Positions 9,041-18,841 are shown, numbered from the stretch's first letter. The stretch is 63,836 nt of DNA from an uncultured Lachnospiraceae bacterium (GCA_947165105.1 CAMUZC010000003.1:1-63836); one strand, 5' to 3'. Numbers and translations are program-made. The notes: generated by a model from the sequence alone, not told the origin.

Positions 9041-10846
9041 ATGGAAAATACAGATACTAATAAAGTAATACATTATTGCTGGTTTGGTAAAAATCCTTTA
9101 TCAAAAATGGCACAAAAGTGTATTAAAAGTTGGATGAAATATTTACCTGATTATAAAATTATAGAGTGGAATGAAAACAATTTTAATGTTAATATTTGTC
9201 CATTTGTAAAACAAGCATATGAAAAACGAAAATGGGCATTTGTTAGTGATTATGCAAGGATGTACGCTTTATATAATTATGGCGGTATTTATTTTGATAC
9301 GGATATGGAGTTATTAAAAAATATAGATAATCTAAAAAAAGATGATATATTTCTAGGATATGAGGAAAATAAAAAAATAGCTGCAGGTGTAATCGGTGTT
9401 AAAGAAAAGAATAATAAATATATTAAAGAAATATTAGATTATTATGATAGTTTAGAAGAATTTGATGAAGATTCAATATTCCAATTTGCAATTCCTAATA
9501 TTTTAACAAGAGAATTTAATAAATATGAAAAAAGAACGGTTAATGGTGTTGATATTTTTGATAATAGCATTTATGTTTATCCGGAAGAATACTGTTATCC
9601 GATAAATTATAATTATTCAAAGAAAATATATACAAATAATACTTGTATGGTACATTATTATAGTGCTTCATGGGTTCCAAAAGGTGAAAAAATCGCGGCA
9701 GCTGTGTATAGAAGATTTGGAAAAAAATATGGATCAATTATACTTAAAATTTATTACTATTTGTGCAATTTAAAGAATAGCCGTATAGGAAAAGTGAAAA
9801 GAGTATTATCCAAGATTAGATATCATTTTATAAAAGAAAGTGTTTTAAATGAGAAGGTTGGAAAAGTACAAAAACAACTTGAAAAAAATCAAGGTGATTA
9901 TCTTGTAATAACACATCCAAATTGGATAGGTGTTGGAAATGTTGCAAAAGATAATTATAAAAATATATTAAAACTTGAGGAATTAAACACTGAAGAAGAA
10001 GGAAAAAGATATGCGGAAGCTATAAATAGCTACAGTTATAAAATGGTTGTTTTTAATGGCTTAGCAATAGGATGGAATAATATTGCGAAAGAATTAAAAC
10101 AAATCAATCCAAATCTCGTTATCAAATTAATATGGCATGGAAGTCATGCTTTATTATCTGAATGGTACGATTGGAGTATGTTTAAAGAAATGCTGTCACT
10201 ATATAAAGAAGGGATTATTAGTGAAATTGGATTTGTAAAAAAGAGTATGTATGATTTTTACAAAGAAAAGGGATATAAAGTTAGTTTCCTAATGAATAGC
10301 GTTGAAATACTAGATAAAGGCAGATTTATGGGACATAAAAATAGTAATTTTACAAAAATTGGATTATATGCTTCAGGTGGAAGATGGGTTAAGAACTTTT
10401 ATAATCAAGTTAGTGCCATTAGTTTAGTTGAAAATGCAGTATTAGATTGTATTCCACTGACTGAGGATGTTCGATTCTTTTCAGAAAACTTTGATTTAAA
10501 TATTACTGGAAAAAGTTCAAATATTCCTAGAGAAGAGTTATTAAAAAGAATGTCTAGTAATGATATAAATGTTTATGTTACTTTTACTGAATGTGCACCG
10601 TTATTACCATTAGAAAGTTTAGAGTTAGGAGTACCATGTATTACAGGAAATAATCATCATTATTTTGAGGGGACAGAACTTGAAAAATATTTAGTTGTAG
10701 ATAAAGTTGATAATATAATGGAAATATATAATAAAATTGAAGTAGCTTTAAGCAATAAAGATAGAATAATAGAATTATATAATGAATGGAAAAAACAATA
10801 TAATATTCAAGCTAAAAATAGTATGATTAATTTTATTAAAAATTAA
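9041..10846 (+). CDS. Two-domain glycosyltransferase: GT32-like DxD domain plus C-terminal GT-B-like domain
   Basis: The 601-residue protein begins with a capsular-type GT32 (Gly_transf_sug) domain, about residues 1-230: HYCWFGKNPLS, SDYARMYALYNYGGIYFDTD (DxD metal site), VHYYSASW. A second domain, about 285-600, looks like a GT-B fold: WHGSHALLSEWYDWSM, FTECAPLLPLESLELGVP and ITGNNHHYF resemble a donor-binding half. ATG 9041 follows AAGGGGTG (9027-9034); the in-frame GTG 9032 is part of that site. It may add two successive sugars. Co-transcribed between the exporter and a coiled-coil protein. The C-terminal assignment is weaker than the N-terminal one. Confidence 0.75.
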   Translation: MENTDTNKVIHYCWFGKNPLSKMAQKCIKSWMKYLPDYKIIEWNENNFNVNICPFVKQAYEKRKWAFVSDYARMYALYNYGGIYFDTDMELLKNIDNLKKDDIFLGYEENKKIAAGVIGVKEKNNKYIKEILDYYDSLEEFDEDSIFQFAIPNILTREFNKYEKRTVNGVDIFDNSIYVYPEEYCYPINYNYSKKIYTNNTCMVHYYSASWVPKGEKIAAAVYRRFGKKYGSIILKIYYYLCNLKNSRIGKVKRVLSKIRYHFIKESVLNEKVGKVQKQLEKNQGDYLVITHPNWIGVGNVAKDNYKNILKLEELNTEEEGKRYAEAINSYSYKMVVFNGLAIGWNNIAKELKQINPNLVIKLIWHGSHALLSEWYDWSMFKEMLSLYKEGIISEIGFVKKSMYDFYKEKGYKVSFLMNSVEILDKGRFMGHKNSNFTKIGLYASGGRWVKNFYNQVSAISLVENAVLDCIPLTEDVRFFSENFDLNITGKSSNIPREELLKRMSSNDINVYVTFTECAPLLPLESLELGVPCITGNNHHYFEGTELEKYLVVDKVDNIMEIYNKIEVALSNKDRIIELYNEWKKQYNIQAKNSMINFIKN

Positions 10847-10866
10847 ATAAGGGAGTAAAATTATAG

Positions 10867-11124
10867 ATGAAAGAAACAAATATTATTGATGAGAACAAAA
10901 GGTTAAAAGTCCTTGCAGATATTTACAAAAATGAAAATGAACGATTGAAGTATGAGTATAGAGTATTATATGATAGGTATATGTTTGATACAGATGCTTT
11001 AAGAAAACAGGTTGAAAAATATGAATATGGATTATCACATAGGATTGCATATGCAATTAAGCAGAGTATTTGTTATAAATTGCTTAGAAAAATAAAACAT
11101 ATATTCATAAAAAAGGATGATTAA
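10867..11124 (+). CDS. Small coiled-coil protein of the glycan locus, function unknown
   Basis: An 85-residue, charged protein. Residues 1-58 are heptad-like and probably helical coiled coil (ENKRLKVLADIYKNENERL). The C-terminus has YGLSHRIAYAIKQSI and then a basic tail. The S-x-RI-x-x-A/P pattern after a coil is often seen as a linker in multi-domain glycosyltransferases, so this may be a free-standing version that tethers transferases or sits on the membrane. The gene has its own GGGAG site and its stop (11122-11124) nearly touches the next start (11126). I do not recognise a named family; function is inference from location only. Confidence 0.6.
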   Translation: MKETNIIDENKRLKVLADIYKNENERLKYEYRVLYDRYMFDTDALRKQVEKYEYGLSHRIAYAIKQSICYKLLRKIKHIFIKKDD

Positions 11125-11125
11125 A

Positions 11126-13144
11126 ATGAAAAAACATTTAGATACTGTTGATGGAATAGAAATAATAAAATATGGAACATCAGATTTTCATAGACTATTA
11201 TCAGATGAAAATATAGGATTTAATGCAGAAAACCTTACAGTTGTAATTCTTTCATGTAATAGAGTAAATGCAACAATGAAGTTATTAAAATCTATTGAAC
11301 AAGAATGTGTGGATTTTAAAGGAAAAGTTTTAATTGCAGATAATGGTTCTAATAAAGAATCTTTGACAACATTAAAAAGAGAACTAAAAAATATCAAATT
11401 AGATTGTAAATTAATCGAGTTTAATGAGAATCTAGGAGTTGCAAAAGGCAGAAATACAGCTGTTAAATATGTTGAAACAGATTGGATAATGTTTTTAGAT
11501 AATGATATATACTTTATCAAAAACTTATTTCCTGAAATTCAAAAATCTATTGCGAAATTAGGATGCAAATTCTTAAATCTACCACTCCTAGGTTATGATA
11601 AGAAAACATTATTTTCAAATGGTGGACATATTTATATATCTGATTTAGAAGATGTAATACATGTAGGATGTGGTTCTACTTATAAACAATCTTCTACAGA
11701 AAATTTGATAGGAGTAAATGATAGTTTAGCAACATTTTTATTTGGAGGCTCTTCTGTTCTTAACAAAGATGTTTTCTTAGAATGTGGCGGTTTTGATGAA
11801 GGAATGTTTGTGGGATTTGAAGATGTTGATTTTTCAATTACTTTATTCAATAAAGGCTATAAAATAGGATGTTGCAAAGAAATAGGACTAGTTCATGATC
11901 ATCAAGTGTCATCTGATGTAAATGATTTAGAATATGAAAAACAAAGGTTTTCAAATAAAAGATTATTTGAATCAGCGCAATATTTCATGAAAAAACGTGG
12001 TTTTACTGTTTGGAGTAAAGAAACAGAAGAATGGTTAAAACAAAGAGAAAAGGAAATAGGAATTCAAAATAATGAAGAGGTTAAAAATGAAAATGTTTAT
12101 GATGAGAAAAGAACTAAAATTGCGCTAGTTCTTGATTGCAGAAATTGGGCATTAGATAATATTGCAAAAAATATAGAAAAATATTTAGGAAAGTATTATG
12201 ATTTTAAGTTTATTTATATGAGTGATGTTCCTGATGAAAATATTATAATGTTATTATATGCATGTTTAGATTGTGATATTATACATTTTCTTTGGAGAGG
12301 ATATATTTCATTTATTGAAGGTAAATATAGTGAGTATTACTTAAATTATTATGGAAGAGGATTAGAAGTTTTCAAAAGAGATATTCTTGATAAAATGTAT
12401 ATTACAGCTGGCGTATATGATCATAAGTTTTTAGATAAAAATTTTATAACCACTCAAAGTATTATGAAATATATTAAAAATTATACTGTTTCATCAAAAA
12501 AATTATTAGATATCTATAATAATTTAGAAATAAAGGAACCCTTAAAAGAAATAACTGATGGTGTTGATTTAGAACTATTTCACCCAATTAACCTTGATAG
12601 ATTTAATAATATAAAAGAGAGAAGAGTTATAATTGGATGGGTAGGTAACAGTAATTGGAACGGTGATAAAGATAATGATCATAAAGGAATTAATACTATA
12701 ATAAAGCCAGCCATAGAACAATTACAAGCAGAAGGAATGAATATTGAATTACAATGTACAGATAAATTTGAAAAATTTATTCCACATGATGAAATGCCAA
12801 ATTTTTATAAAAATATTGATCTTTATATTTGTGCATCTTTAAATGAAGGAACTCCAAATCCAGTGCTAGAAGCAATGGCGTGCGGAATTCCAGTAATATC
12901 AACGGATGTTGGGATTGTTAGTGAGGTTTTTGGCGAAAAACAGAAAAGATTTATATTAAAAGAAAGAACTGTTGAATGTTTGAAGGAAAGAATTAAAGAA
13001 TTTATAAATAATTTTGATAGTGTAGAAGATTTAATTAATGAAAATCTAAAACAAATTCAAGATTGGAGTTGGGAGAACAAAACAAAAGAGTTTAAAGAAT
13101 TTTTTGATATATGTCTTAAAGATAAAAATAATGGAGGGATTTAA
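11126..13144 (+). CDS. Bifunctional glycosyltransferase: GT2 plus GT4
   Basis: In this 672-residue protein the N-terminal half (about 35-300) is GT2: TVVILSCNRVNATMKLL, IADNGSNKES, NLGVAKGRN, FLDNDIYF as the DxD site, and GGFDEGMFVGFEDVDFSI, the acceptor-site ED motif. The C-terminal half (about 330-670) is GT4: GWVGNSNWNGD, then LYICASLNEGTPNPVLEAMACG with the E-x7-E donor motif, and DVGIVSEVFG. ATG 11126 follows AAAAGGATG (11112-11119); the upstream ATG 11117 is inside that site. Such fusions typically make two successive linkages. The gene abuts the next one (stop 13142-13144, TTG 13145). Confidence 0.85.
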   Translation: MKKHLDTVDGIEIIKYGTSDFHRLLSDENIGFNAENLTVVILSCNRVNATMKLLKSIEQECVDFKGKVLIADNGSNKESLTTLKRELKNIKLDCKLIEFNENLGVAKGRNTAVKYVETDWIMFLDNDIYFIKNLFPEIQKSIAKLGCKFLNLPLLGYDKKTLFSNGGHIYISDLEDVIHVGCGSTYKQSSTENLIGVNDSLATFLFGGSSVLNKDVFLECGGFDEGMFVGFEDVDFSITLFNKGYKIGCCKEIGLVHDHQVSSDVNDLEYEKQRFSNKRLFESAQYFMKKRGFTVWSKETEEWLKQREKEIGIQNNEEVKNENVYDEKRTKIALVLDCRNWALDNIAKNIEKYLGKYYDFKFIYMSDVPDENIIMLLYACLDCDIIHFLWRGYISFIEGKYSEYYLNYYGRGLEVFKRDILDKMYITAGVYDHKFLDKNFITTQSIMKYIKNYTVSSKKLLDIYNNLEIKEPLKEITDGVDLELFHPINLDRFNNIKERRVIIGWVGNSNWNGDKDNDHKGINTIIKPAIEQLQAEGMNIELQCTDKFEKFIPHDEMPNFYKNIDLYICASLNEGTPNPVLEAMACGIPVISTDVGIVSEVFGEKQKRFILKERTVECLKERIKEFINNFDSVEDLINENLKQIQDWSWENKTKEFKEFFDICLKDKNNGGI

Positions 13145-15490
13145 TTGAAACAAAAAAGAGTATGTAGCATATTAGGCTTATTAGTTTTGTTTATTATATT
13201 AGGAGTTATGTATTTTTCATATCCATTGATGGTAATGCCTGATTCAACTGAATATTATGGATATTTAAAAATATTTTATGGACAAGAGTCAATGTCAGAG
13301 TGGAATATAGTAAGAGGACCAAGTTTTCCTTTTGTAATGTTTTTAGTAACATTAGTATTTGGAAATAACGAACAAGGAATATTAATCGGAACATTTATAA
13401 TGTTTGCTATAATGCTTTTAATGGGATGGACAATCCTTAAAAAGATTAATTTTAGAGATAATGTTCAAAAAGTTATTTGTTATATTATTTATACAGTATT
13501 AATAATGTTTAATCCATTAGTAATTGGATATATGCATGGGTTATTAACAGAGTTTTTAGCGATACCAATGTTATTTATATATGGTGTTTTATCATTCAAA
13601 TGGATAAACAAAGATGATAAATTATGGAAGAAAATATTATTTTCTACATTATTAGTATTAGGTGCTGTATTTATGTGGTTTGTAAAGCAACCTTATGTAT
13701 TTTTAGCATTAGCACCAGTTGTTATGGCAACATTTATTTCAATTGTAAATAATCCTAAACTAAAAAACATTATTTATAGAATAGGAATTATTCTATTATC
13801 AGTAATTGCAATAGTTATAAGCATAAAAATATGGAATTTAGTATTAGTTAAAAATAATGTAGACATGGATACAGGAAGAGATACTAACACATTTATTAAA
13901 ACAGCGGTAATAAATGGAAATACAATTTTTTCAATAGATTTTTATCAAGATCATTATGAAAAAGAATATATTGAAAATTCAGATTTAATTTCTGAAGAAA
14001 ACAAAAAAGAAATATTAAAAATATTAAATGGACAAAGTGAATATAAAAGTTTCAAATTAATAAATGTTTTTAAAGATTTTTCAAGCAGAGAAGAAAGTAA
14101 TCTTGAAACAAAATTAGTTATGTTTTCAAAAGAAGAACAATATACAACCACAGATGCCTTAAAAATGTACTTTAAATTAGTCGCAAAATATCCGGGAAAA
14201 ACAATTAATTCTTATTATATGAATTATCTTGCTTTATCTGATATAGTACCAAGTATAAGACATAAAGATGCAAATGAGTACTATCCAGCATCTAAAGGTG
14301 GCTTCTATTATGAAAATAAAACAATAGGTTATAGTATGTATTCATCAGATAGTAATATGCTATGGCTAAATGAAGATCATTATTTATATAAAAATGTTAA
14401 AGATTTAAAAACTGATAATAATTCATCTGATGAGTTTAATCAAGTTGTAAATAATAACTTTGATAAATTTAATTTTGTGTTTAAAGCGGCAATGCTAATA
14501 ACACCATTTTTATTAGTTTATTTAATAATAAAAATATTCTTATTACGTAAAAGTAAAAGAAAGAATTATAATATTGAACTTGCAACAATATTGCTAGGAA
14601 GTTCATTTATACATTTAATGTTCCATACATTTACTGGAGCTATAATAGATAGATATGCAATTCCAGTATTCCCAGGTATTGTTATTTCAATATTAATTGT
14701 TTTATTTGAATTAAATAAAGAGAAGAAGGTCAACGAAATGAAAGAGCAAAAAGTTGAGAACAAGAAAATAAAAGATTCAAAAATTTTAGTTGTTATTCCT
14801 GCACATAATGAAGAACAAAACATAAAAAAAGTTTTAGTAGAAATAAAAAAAGATTTACCTAATGTAGATGTTCTAGTTATTAATGATTCATCAACAGATA
14901 ATACTAAGAAAATTGTTGAAGAAAATAATGTTAAATGTATATCAACTATATATAATTTCAAATATGCTTATGCAATTCAAACTGGTATAAAATATGCATA
15001 TCAAAATGATTATGATTATGTTATTCAGTTTGATGGAGACGGACAACATATTGCTAAAGAGGCAGAAAAACTATTAAAATGTATAGAAAAGGATAATTGT
15101 GATATTGTAATTGGTTCAAGATATATAGAAAAGGGTAATTATAAATCACCATTTTTCAGAAGAATTGGAACTGAATTGTTTGTAAAATTGATAAAAATTT
15201 TCTGCAAAAAGAAAATTACAGATCCATTATCTGGTTTCCAATGTTTGAATAGAAGAGTCATTGAAAAATATGCTAAAATGGGAGAATATCCAGAATATCC
15301 AGATGCAAATCTAGTAATAGATATGATGACGCAAGGTTATAACATTGAAGAAGTTTCTGTGAAAATGAGATTAAGAGAATTTGGAGAAAGCATGCATGGT
15401 GGAATAATAAAGCCTATTAAATATATGTTAGTTATGATCTATACAGTAATAGTAATATTATTAAAAAATGCAGGAAAAAACAGCAAATAG
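13145..15490 (+). CDS. Fusion of polytopic membrane GT-C-like domain and C-terminal polyprenyl-phosphate GT2
   Basis: A 781-residue protein. Residues 1 to about 535 contain an N-terminal run of TM helices, a large extracytoplasmic loop (about 240-440) and further TM helices, resembling GT-C / ArnT-type transferases that use polyprenyl-phosphate sugars outside the cell. Residues 544-781 are a DPM1-like GT2: ILVVIPAHNEEQNIKKVL, VINDSSTDNT, QFDGDGQH (DxD), GSRYIEKGNYKSP. One polypeptide could therefore make a polyprenyl-phosphate sugar and use it. The start is TTG 13145 behind GGAGGGA (13134-13140). The DUF2304 gene that follows is a known companion of such GT2 enzymes. Catalytic acids of the membrane half were not identified with certainty. 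Confidence 0.72.
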   Translation: MKQKRVCSILGLLVLFIILGVMYFSYPLMVMPDSTEYYGYLKIFYGQESMSEWNIVRGPSFPFVMFLVTLVFGNNEQGILIGTFIMFAIMLLMGWTILKKINFRDNVQKVICYIIYTVLIMFNPLVIGYMHGLLTEFLAIPMLFIYGVLSFKWINKDDKLWKKILFSTLLVLGAVFMWFVKQPYVFLALAPVVMATFISIVNNPKLKNIIYRIGIILLSVIAIVISIKIWNLVLVKNNVDMDTGRDTNTFIKTAVINGNTIFSIDFYQDHYEKEYIENSDLISEENKKEILKILNGQSEYKSFKLINVFKDFSSREESNLETKLVMFSKEEQYTTTDALKMYFKLVAKYPGKTINSYYMNYLALSDIVPSIRHKDANEYYPASKGGFYYENKTIGYSMYSSDSNMLWLNEDHYLYKNVKDLKTDNNSSDEFNQVVNNNFDKFNFVFKAAMLITPFLLVYLIIKIFLLRKSKRKNYNIELATILLGSSFIHLMFHTFTGAIIDRYAIPVFPGIVISILIVLFELNKEKKVNEMKEQKVENKKIKDSKILVVIPAHNEEQNIKKVLVEIKKDLPNVDVLVINDSSTDNTKKIVEENNVKCISTIYNFKYAYAIQTGIKYAYQNDYDYVIQFDGDGQHIAKEAEKLLKCIEKDNCDIVIGSRYIEKGNYKSPFFRRIGTELFVKLIKIFCKKKITDPLSGFQCLNRRVIEKYAKMGEYPEYPDANLVIDMMTQGYNIEEVSVKMRLREFGESMHGGIIKPIKYMLVMIYTVIVILLKNAGKNSK

Positions 15491-15502
15491 GAGGGAAAAT
15501 AC

Positions 15503-15847
15503 ATGAATTATTTTTTTATATTAGTTGCAATAGTTTTTATATGTTATGTATTTAATATCATAAAAAAAGGTGAATTTTCTGTAGAAGAAAGTATATTTTG
15601 GGTAATCGGTACGATTTGTGTTTTAGTATTATCTATTTGGCCTAAACTATTAGATAAAGTTGCGAATAAATTAAATATAGATTATCCACCATCTTTATTG
15701 TTTTTGCTTACAAGTATTTTTTTATTATTTATAATTTTTAGAGACACAAAGAAAATTTCGAAGCAGAATAATAAAATAACAGATATTGCACAAAGAGTAT
15801 CTATATTAGAGTATGAAAATAATGAGTTAAAAAAACAAAAGAAATAG
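15503..15847 (+). CDS. DUF2304 family small membrane protein
   Basis: A 114-residue protein with three TM segments (about 2-20, 33-50, 65-80), the family pattern FSVEESIFWVIGTICVLVLS after the first helix, and a C-terminal hydrophilic helix that may be coiled coil (LEYENNELKKQKK). DUF2304 proteins typically accompany DPM1-like GT2 genes in surface-polysaccharide loci. Here it lies 12 bp after the GT-C/GT2 fusion with GGAGGG at its ribosome binding site. It may anchor or stabilise the polyprenyl-phosphate glycosyltransferase; that role is inference. Confidence 0.8.
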   Translation: MNYFFILVAIVFICYVFNIIKKGEFSVEESIFWVIGTICVLVLSIWPKLLDKVANKLNIDYPPSLLFLLTSIFLLFIIFRDTKKISKQNNKITDIAQRVSILEYENNELKKQKK

Positions 15848-15888
15848 ACTAAAATTTTAACTTAAAATATATAAAATGGAGGAAAAAA

Positions 15889-17004
15889 ATGGAAAAAATT
15901 TTTGTAACAAAGCCTTTTTTACCACCAATTGATGAGTATATAGAGGAATTAAAAAAAATATGGGATCGAAAAATACTTACAAATGGAGGACCGGAATATG
16001 CAGAATTTAATGAAGCTTTACAAAAGTATTTAAATATAAAAAATATATCCTTATTTACAAATGGACATATTGCACTTGAAACTGCAATCAAAGCTATGAA
16101 TTTAACAGGAGAAGTAATAACAACGCCATTTACTTTTATATCTACAACACATGCTATTGTAAACAATAATTTAAAACCAGTTTTTTGCGATATAAAAGAA
16201 ACAGATTATACAATTGATGAAACAAAAATTGAAAGTTTAATAACAGATAAAACAAGTGCTATTATTGCTGTACATGTATATGGATACCCTTGTAATGTTG
16301 AAGCAATAAATAAAATAGCTAGAAAACATAATTTAAAGGTTATTTATGATTCAGCGCATGCTTTTGGTGTTAAACTGGATAGTCATAGCATATTTGAATA
16401 TGGTGATTTAAGTATGTGTTCTTTTCATGCAACTAAAGTGTTTAACACAATAGAAGGTGGAATGATTATAAGCAAAGATAATAAATTGTTGAAAAAAGTC
16501 GAATTATTAAAAAATTATGGAATAACTGGTCCAGAAACAATTGATGAAATTGGCACAAATGGAAAAATGAGTGAATTTCAAGCAGCTATGGGAATAGCTT
16601 CAATAAAATATATAGAATCTATAATTCAAAAAAGAAAACAATTAACTTTAAAATATAGAGAAGAATTATCTAAAATTCCAGGAATAAAACTATATGAGGA
16701 AAATGATTTAGTAAGTTATAATTACGCATATATGCCTATATTAATAGATGAAAAGCTATATGGAATTAATAGAGATGAACTGTATGAAGCATTAAAAGCT
16801 GAGGGAATTTATAGTAGAAAATATTTTTATCCATTAACATGTGATGTTAATTGTTACAAAAATAGATTTTGTGAAGCTGATATACCTGTAGCAAGATATG
16901 TTTCAAATAGAATTTTAACACTACCGTTATATCCAGATTTAACAGAGGATGAACAAAAATGTATTATAAATAAAATTAAGAATAGAGGTAAAACAAATGA
17001 ATGA
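15889..17004 (+). CDS. DegT/DnrJ/EryC1-type PLP aminotransferase, VioA-like (dTDP-4-amino-4,6-dideoxyglucose transaminase)
   Basis: A type-I-fold PLP sugar aminotransferase of 371 residues. The N-terminus VTKPFLPPIDEYIEELKKIW and LTNGGP, plus YDSAHAFGV and SFHATKVFNTIEGGMI with PLP lysine at about residue 183, closely follow the VioA subgroup. VioA converts dTDP-4-keto-6-deoxyglucose to dTDP-4-amino-4,6-dideoxyglucose (viosamine) using glutamate. The keto-sugar supply comes from rmlA and rmlB in the same locus. The gene overlaps the next GT2 by 8 bp. A C3-transaminase (QdtB/FdtB type) is less likely because no ketoisomerase gene is present. The subfamily call rests on motif memory, not alignment. 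Confidence 0.85.
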   Translation: MEKIFVTKPFLPPIDEYIEELKKIWDRKILTNGGPEYAEFNEALQKYLNIKNISLFTNGHIALETAIKAMNLTGEVITTPFTFISTTHAIVNNNLKPVFCDIKETDYTIDETKIESLITDKTSAIIAVHVYGYPCNVEAINKIARKHNLKVIYDSAHAFGVKLDSHSIFEYGDLSMCSFHATKVFNTIEGGMIISKDNKLLKKVELLKNYGITGPETIDEIGTNGKMSEFQAAMGIASIKYIESIIQKRKQLTLKYREELSKIPGIKLYEENDLVSYNYAYMPILIDEKLYGINRDELYEALKAEGIYSRKYFYPLTCDVNCYKNRFCEADIPVARYVSNRILTLPLYPDLTEDEQKCIINKIKNRGKTNE

Positions 17005-17785
17005 TGAAATTATGTTTGTAATTTGTGCGTATAAAGAAGTACATTATCTTGAGCAATGTGTTGAGTCATTGTTAAATCAAACTATTAAATGTAAAATAGT
17101 AATTTCAACGTCTACGCCTAATGAATATATAGAAAGAGTTTCAAAAAAATATAATATTCCATTAAAGATAAATACAAAAGGGAAGGGAAACTATTCTGAT
17201 TTTTGTTTCGCATATAATCAGGCAGATACAAAATATGTAACTCTATGTCATCAAGATGATCAATACTTACCAGATTTTGCTGAAACTATGCTAAAATATA
17301 TGAAAAGCGAGAATAGGCCGATAATTGCATTTTCAAATTATTATGATATAAAAAATGGTGAGATAATAAAAGATAGTCAATTACTAAATATAAAAAGAAA
17401 AATGAATTATATATTAAGCTTTAAAGTTTTTAGAAATAGTAAGTTTATAAGAAATAGAATTCTATCTCTTGGAAATCCAATTTGTGCTCCTACTGTTACT
17501 TATAACAAAGATTTAGTAAAAGAACCAGTTTCAGATTGTCCATTACCAACATGTCATGATTGGTATTCATGGATTGAATTAGCTAAGATTAAAGGAGCAT
17601 TTATATATGTAAAAGAACCACTATTACTTAGAAGAATTCATGAGCAGTCAACAATGACAGAAGTTATTGCGAATAATGATAAAAATATTTCAGATTATGA
17701 AATATATAGAAAATTTTGGCCAGAACCAATTGCTAAACTTATATTAAAAAAGTATTCAAAATCTGAAGATAGTAATAATTTATAA
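16997..17785 (+). CDS. Glycosyltransferase family 2 (GT2)
   Basis: A compact 262-residue GT-A transferase with FVICAYKEVHYLEQCVESLL, the unusual VISTSTPNEYI in place of VNDGS, GKGNYSDFCFAYNQ, and CHQDDQY as the metal-binding DxD-like segment. The start overlaps the aminotransferase gene by 8 bp, so they are translationally coupled. That coupling suggests, without proof, that it transfers the amino sugar made by the preceding enzyme. Confidence 0.78.
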   Translation: MNDEIMFVICAYKEVHYLEQCVESLLNQTIKCKIVISTSTPNEYIERVSKKYNIPLKINTKGKGNYSDFCFAYNQADTKYVTLCHQDDQYLPDFAETMLKYMKSENRPIIAFSNYYDIKNGEIIKDSQLLNIKRKMNYILSFKVFRNSKFIRNRILSLGNPICAPTVTYNKDLVKEPVSDCPLPTCHDWYSWIELAKIKGAFIYVKEPLLLRRIHEQSTMTEVIANNDKNISDYEIYRKFWPEPIAKLILKKYSKSEDSNNL

Positions 17786-17804
17786 AAGAGAAAGGAAAAT
17801 AGGA

Positions 17805-18179
17805 GTGAAAAACAAAATGATTTTTAATGTTTTATTAGTTGCTATATACACACTTTTTACTGTTGCTGGATTAATATGCTATAAATACGGTACAAATAAT
17901 AGTTTTGATATTTCATTTAAAAATTCAAATCTATCGTTTAGTATAAATATTGTTGCAATAATTGGGTTATTCTTTTATGTTATAAGCTTTTTACTATATA
18001 TGATGGTCTTACCTAGGTTTAATCTTACATATATACTACCAATTATTTCAGCGATTACATCAATTTTAATATATGTATTATCTATAATTGTATTAAAAGA
18101 GCCAATAGATGTACAAAAAATTATAGGTGCAGCTATTATTATAGTAGGTGTATTTATAATGAGTTTTAAGATAAAATAA
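17805..18179 (+). CDS. Small four-TM SMR/EamA-type membrane protein (possible flippase subunit)
   Basis: The 124-residue protein has four TM segments ending in the EamA/SMR signature: LPIISAITSILIYVLS, LKEPID, and GAAIIIVGVFIMS. This half-EamA architecture is shared with ArnE/ArnF-type flippases and SMR drug exporters. In a glycan locus a polyprenyl-phosphate sugar flippase role is more likely than drug efflux, and it would serve the membrane GT of 13145. The start is ambiguous: GTG 17805 with AAAGGAA upstream, or ATG 17817 with AGGAG at 17801-17805. Confidence 0.7.
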   Translation: MKNKMIFNVLLVAIYTLFTVAGLICYKYGTNNSFDISFKNSNLSFSINIVAIIGLFFYVISFLLYMMVLPRFNLTYILPIISAITSILIYVLSIIVLKEPIDVQKIIGAAIIIVGVFIMSFKIK

Positions 18180-18193
18180 AAGGAGAAGATTTT

Positions 18194-18841
18194 ATGACAG
18201 CTAAAAATGTGTTAGTATTTCCGTGTGGAACTGAAATTGGACTAGAAATAAATAATTCGCTTAGATTTGTAAAGTTTATTAATTTATTTGGTGCATCAAG
18301 TGAAGATGATAATGGAAGAATGGTATATCAAAACTATATTCCAAACATGCCATATATAACTGATGAAAGATTTATAGAAAAATTAAATAATATTATACAA
18401 GAATACAAAATTGATTATATTTATCCAGCACACGATAGTGTTGTTTTGGAATTAGCTAAATATGCTAATAAGTTAGATGCAGAAGTAGTTTCATCTTCTT
18501 ATGAAACCTGTTGTATATGCAGATCTAAATCAAAAACTTATAAAGTGTTTGACGAGGATAATATTACGCCAAGAATGTTTGAAAATATTGATGATGTAAG
18601 TGAATATCCAGTATTTATAAAACCAGATGTTGGACAGGGATCTAATGGAGCAAGCATAATAAATAATAAAGAAGAATTATCTGTAAAAATAGCTGAAAGA
18701 AATGAAAAAATGCTTGTATTAGAGTACTTACCTGGAAAAGAATATACAGTTGATTGTTTTTCAGATAAAAATGGTAAATTAGTATTTTGTGCTATGAGGG
18801 AGAGAATTAAAACAAGAAATCGGAATAAGTGTTCATTGTAA
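18194..18841 (+). CDS. ATP-grasp ligase, N-terminal fragment of a frameshifted gene
   Basis: These 215 residues form the pre-ATP-grasp domain (VFPCGTEIGLEINNSL) and the first part of the ATP-grasp fold: PVFIKPDVGQGSNGA is the glycine-rich ATP loop and LVLEYLPGKEYTVDCF the acidic substrate segment. The frame ends in TAA 18839-18841, only because of one extra base. Reading AAT-GGA instead of AATCGGA at about 18821 continues the protein as RTRNGISVHCKT into the frame of the next entry, restoring a textbook ATP-grasp sequence. ATP-grasp ligases join a carboxylate to an amine; here the likely job is acylating the 4-amino sugar. Start ATG 18194, AAGGAGA site. Confidence 0.8.
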   Translation: MTAKNVLVFPCGTEIGLEINNSLRFVKFINLFGASSEDDNGRMVYQNYIPNMPYITDERFIEKLNNIIQEYKIDYIYPAHDSVVLELAKYANKLDAEVVSSSYETCCICRSKSKTYKVFDEDNITPRMFENIDDVSEYPVFIKPDVGQGSNGASIINNKEELSVKIAERNEKMLVLEYLPGKEYTVDCFSDKNGKLVFCAMRERIKTRNRNKCSL

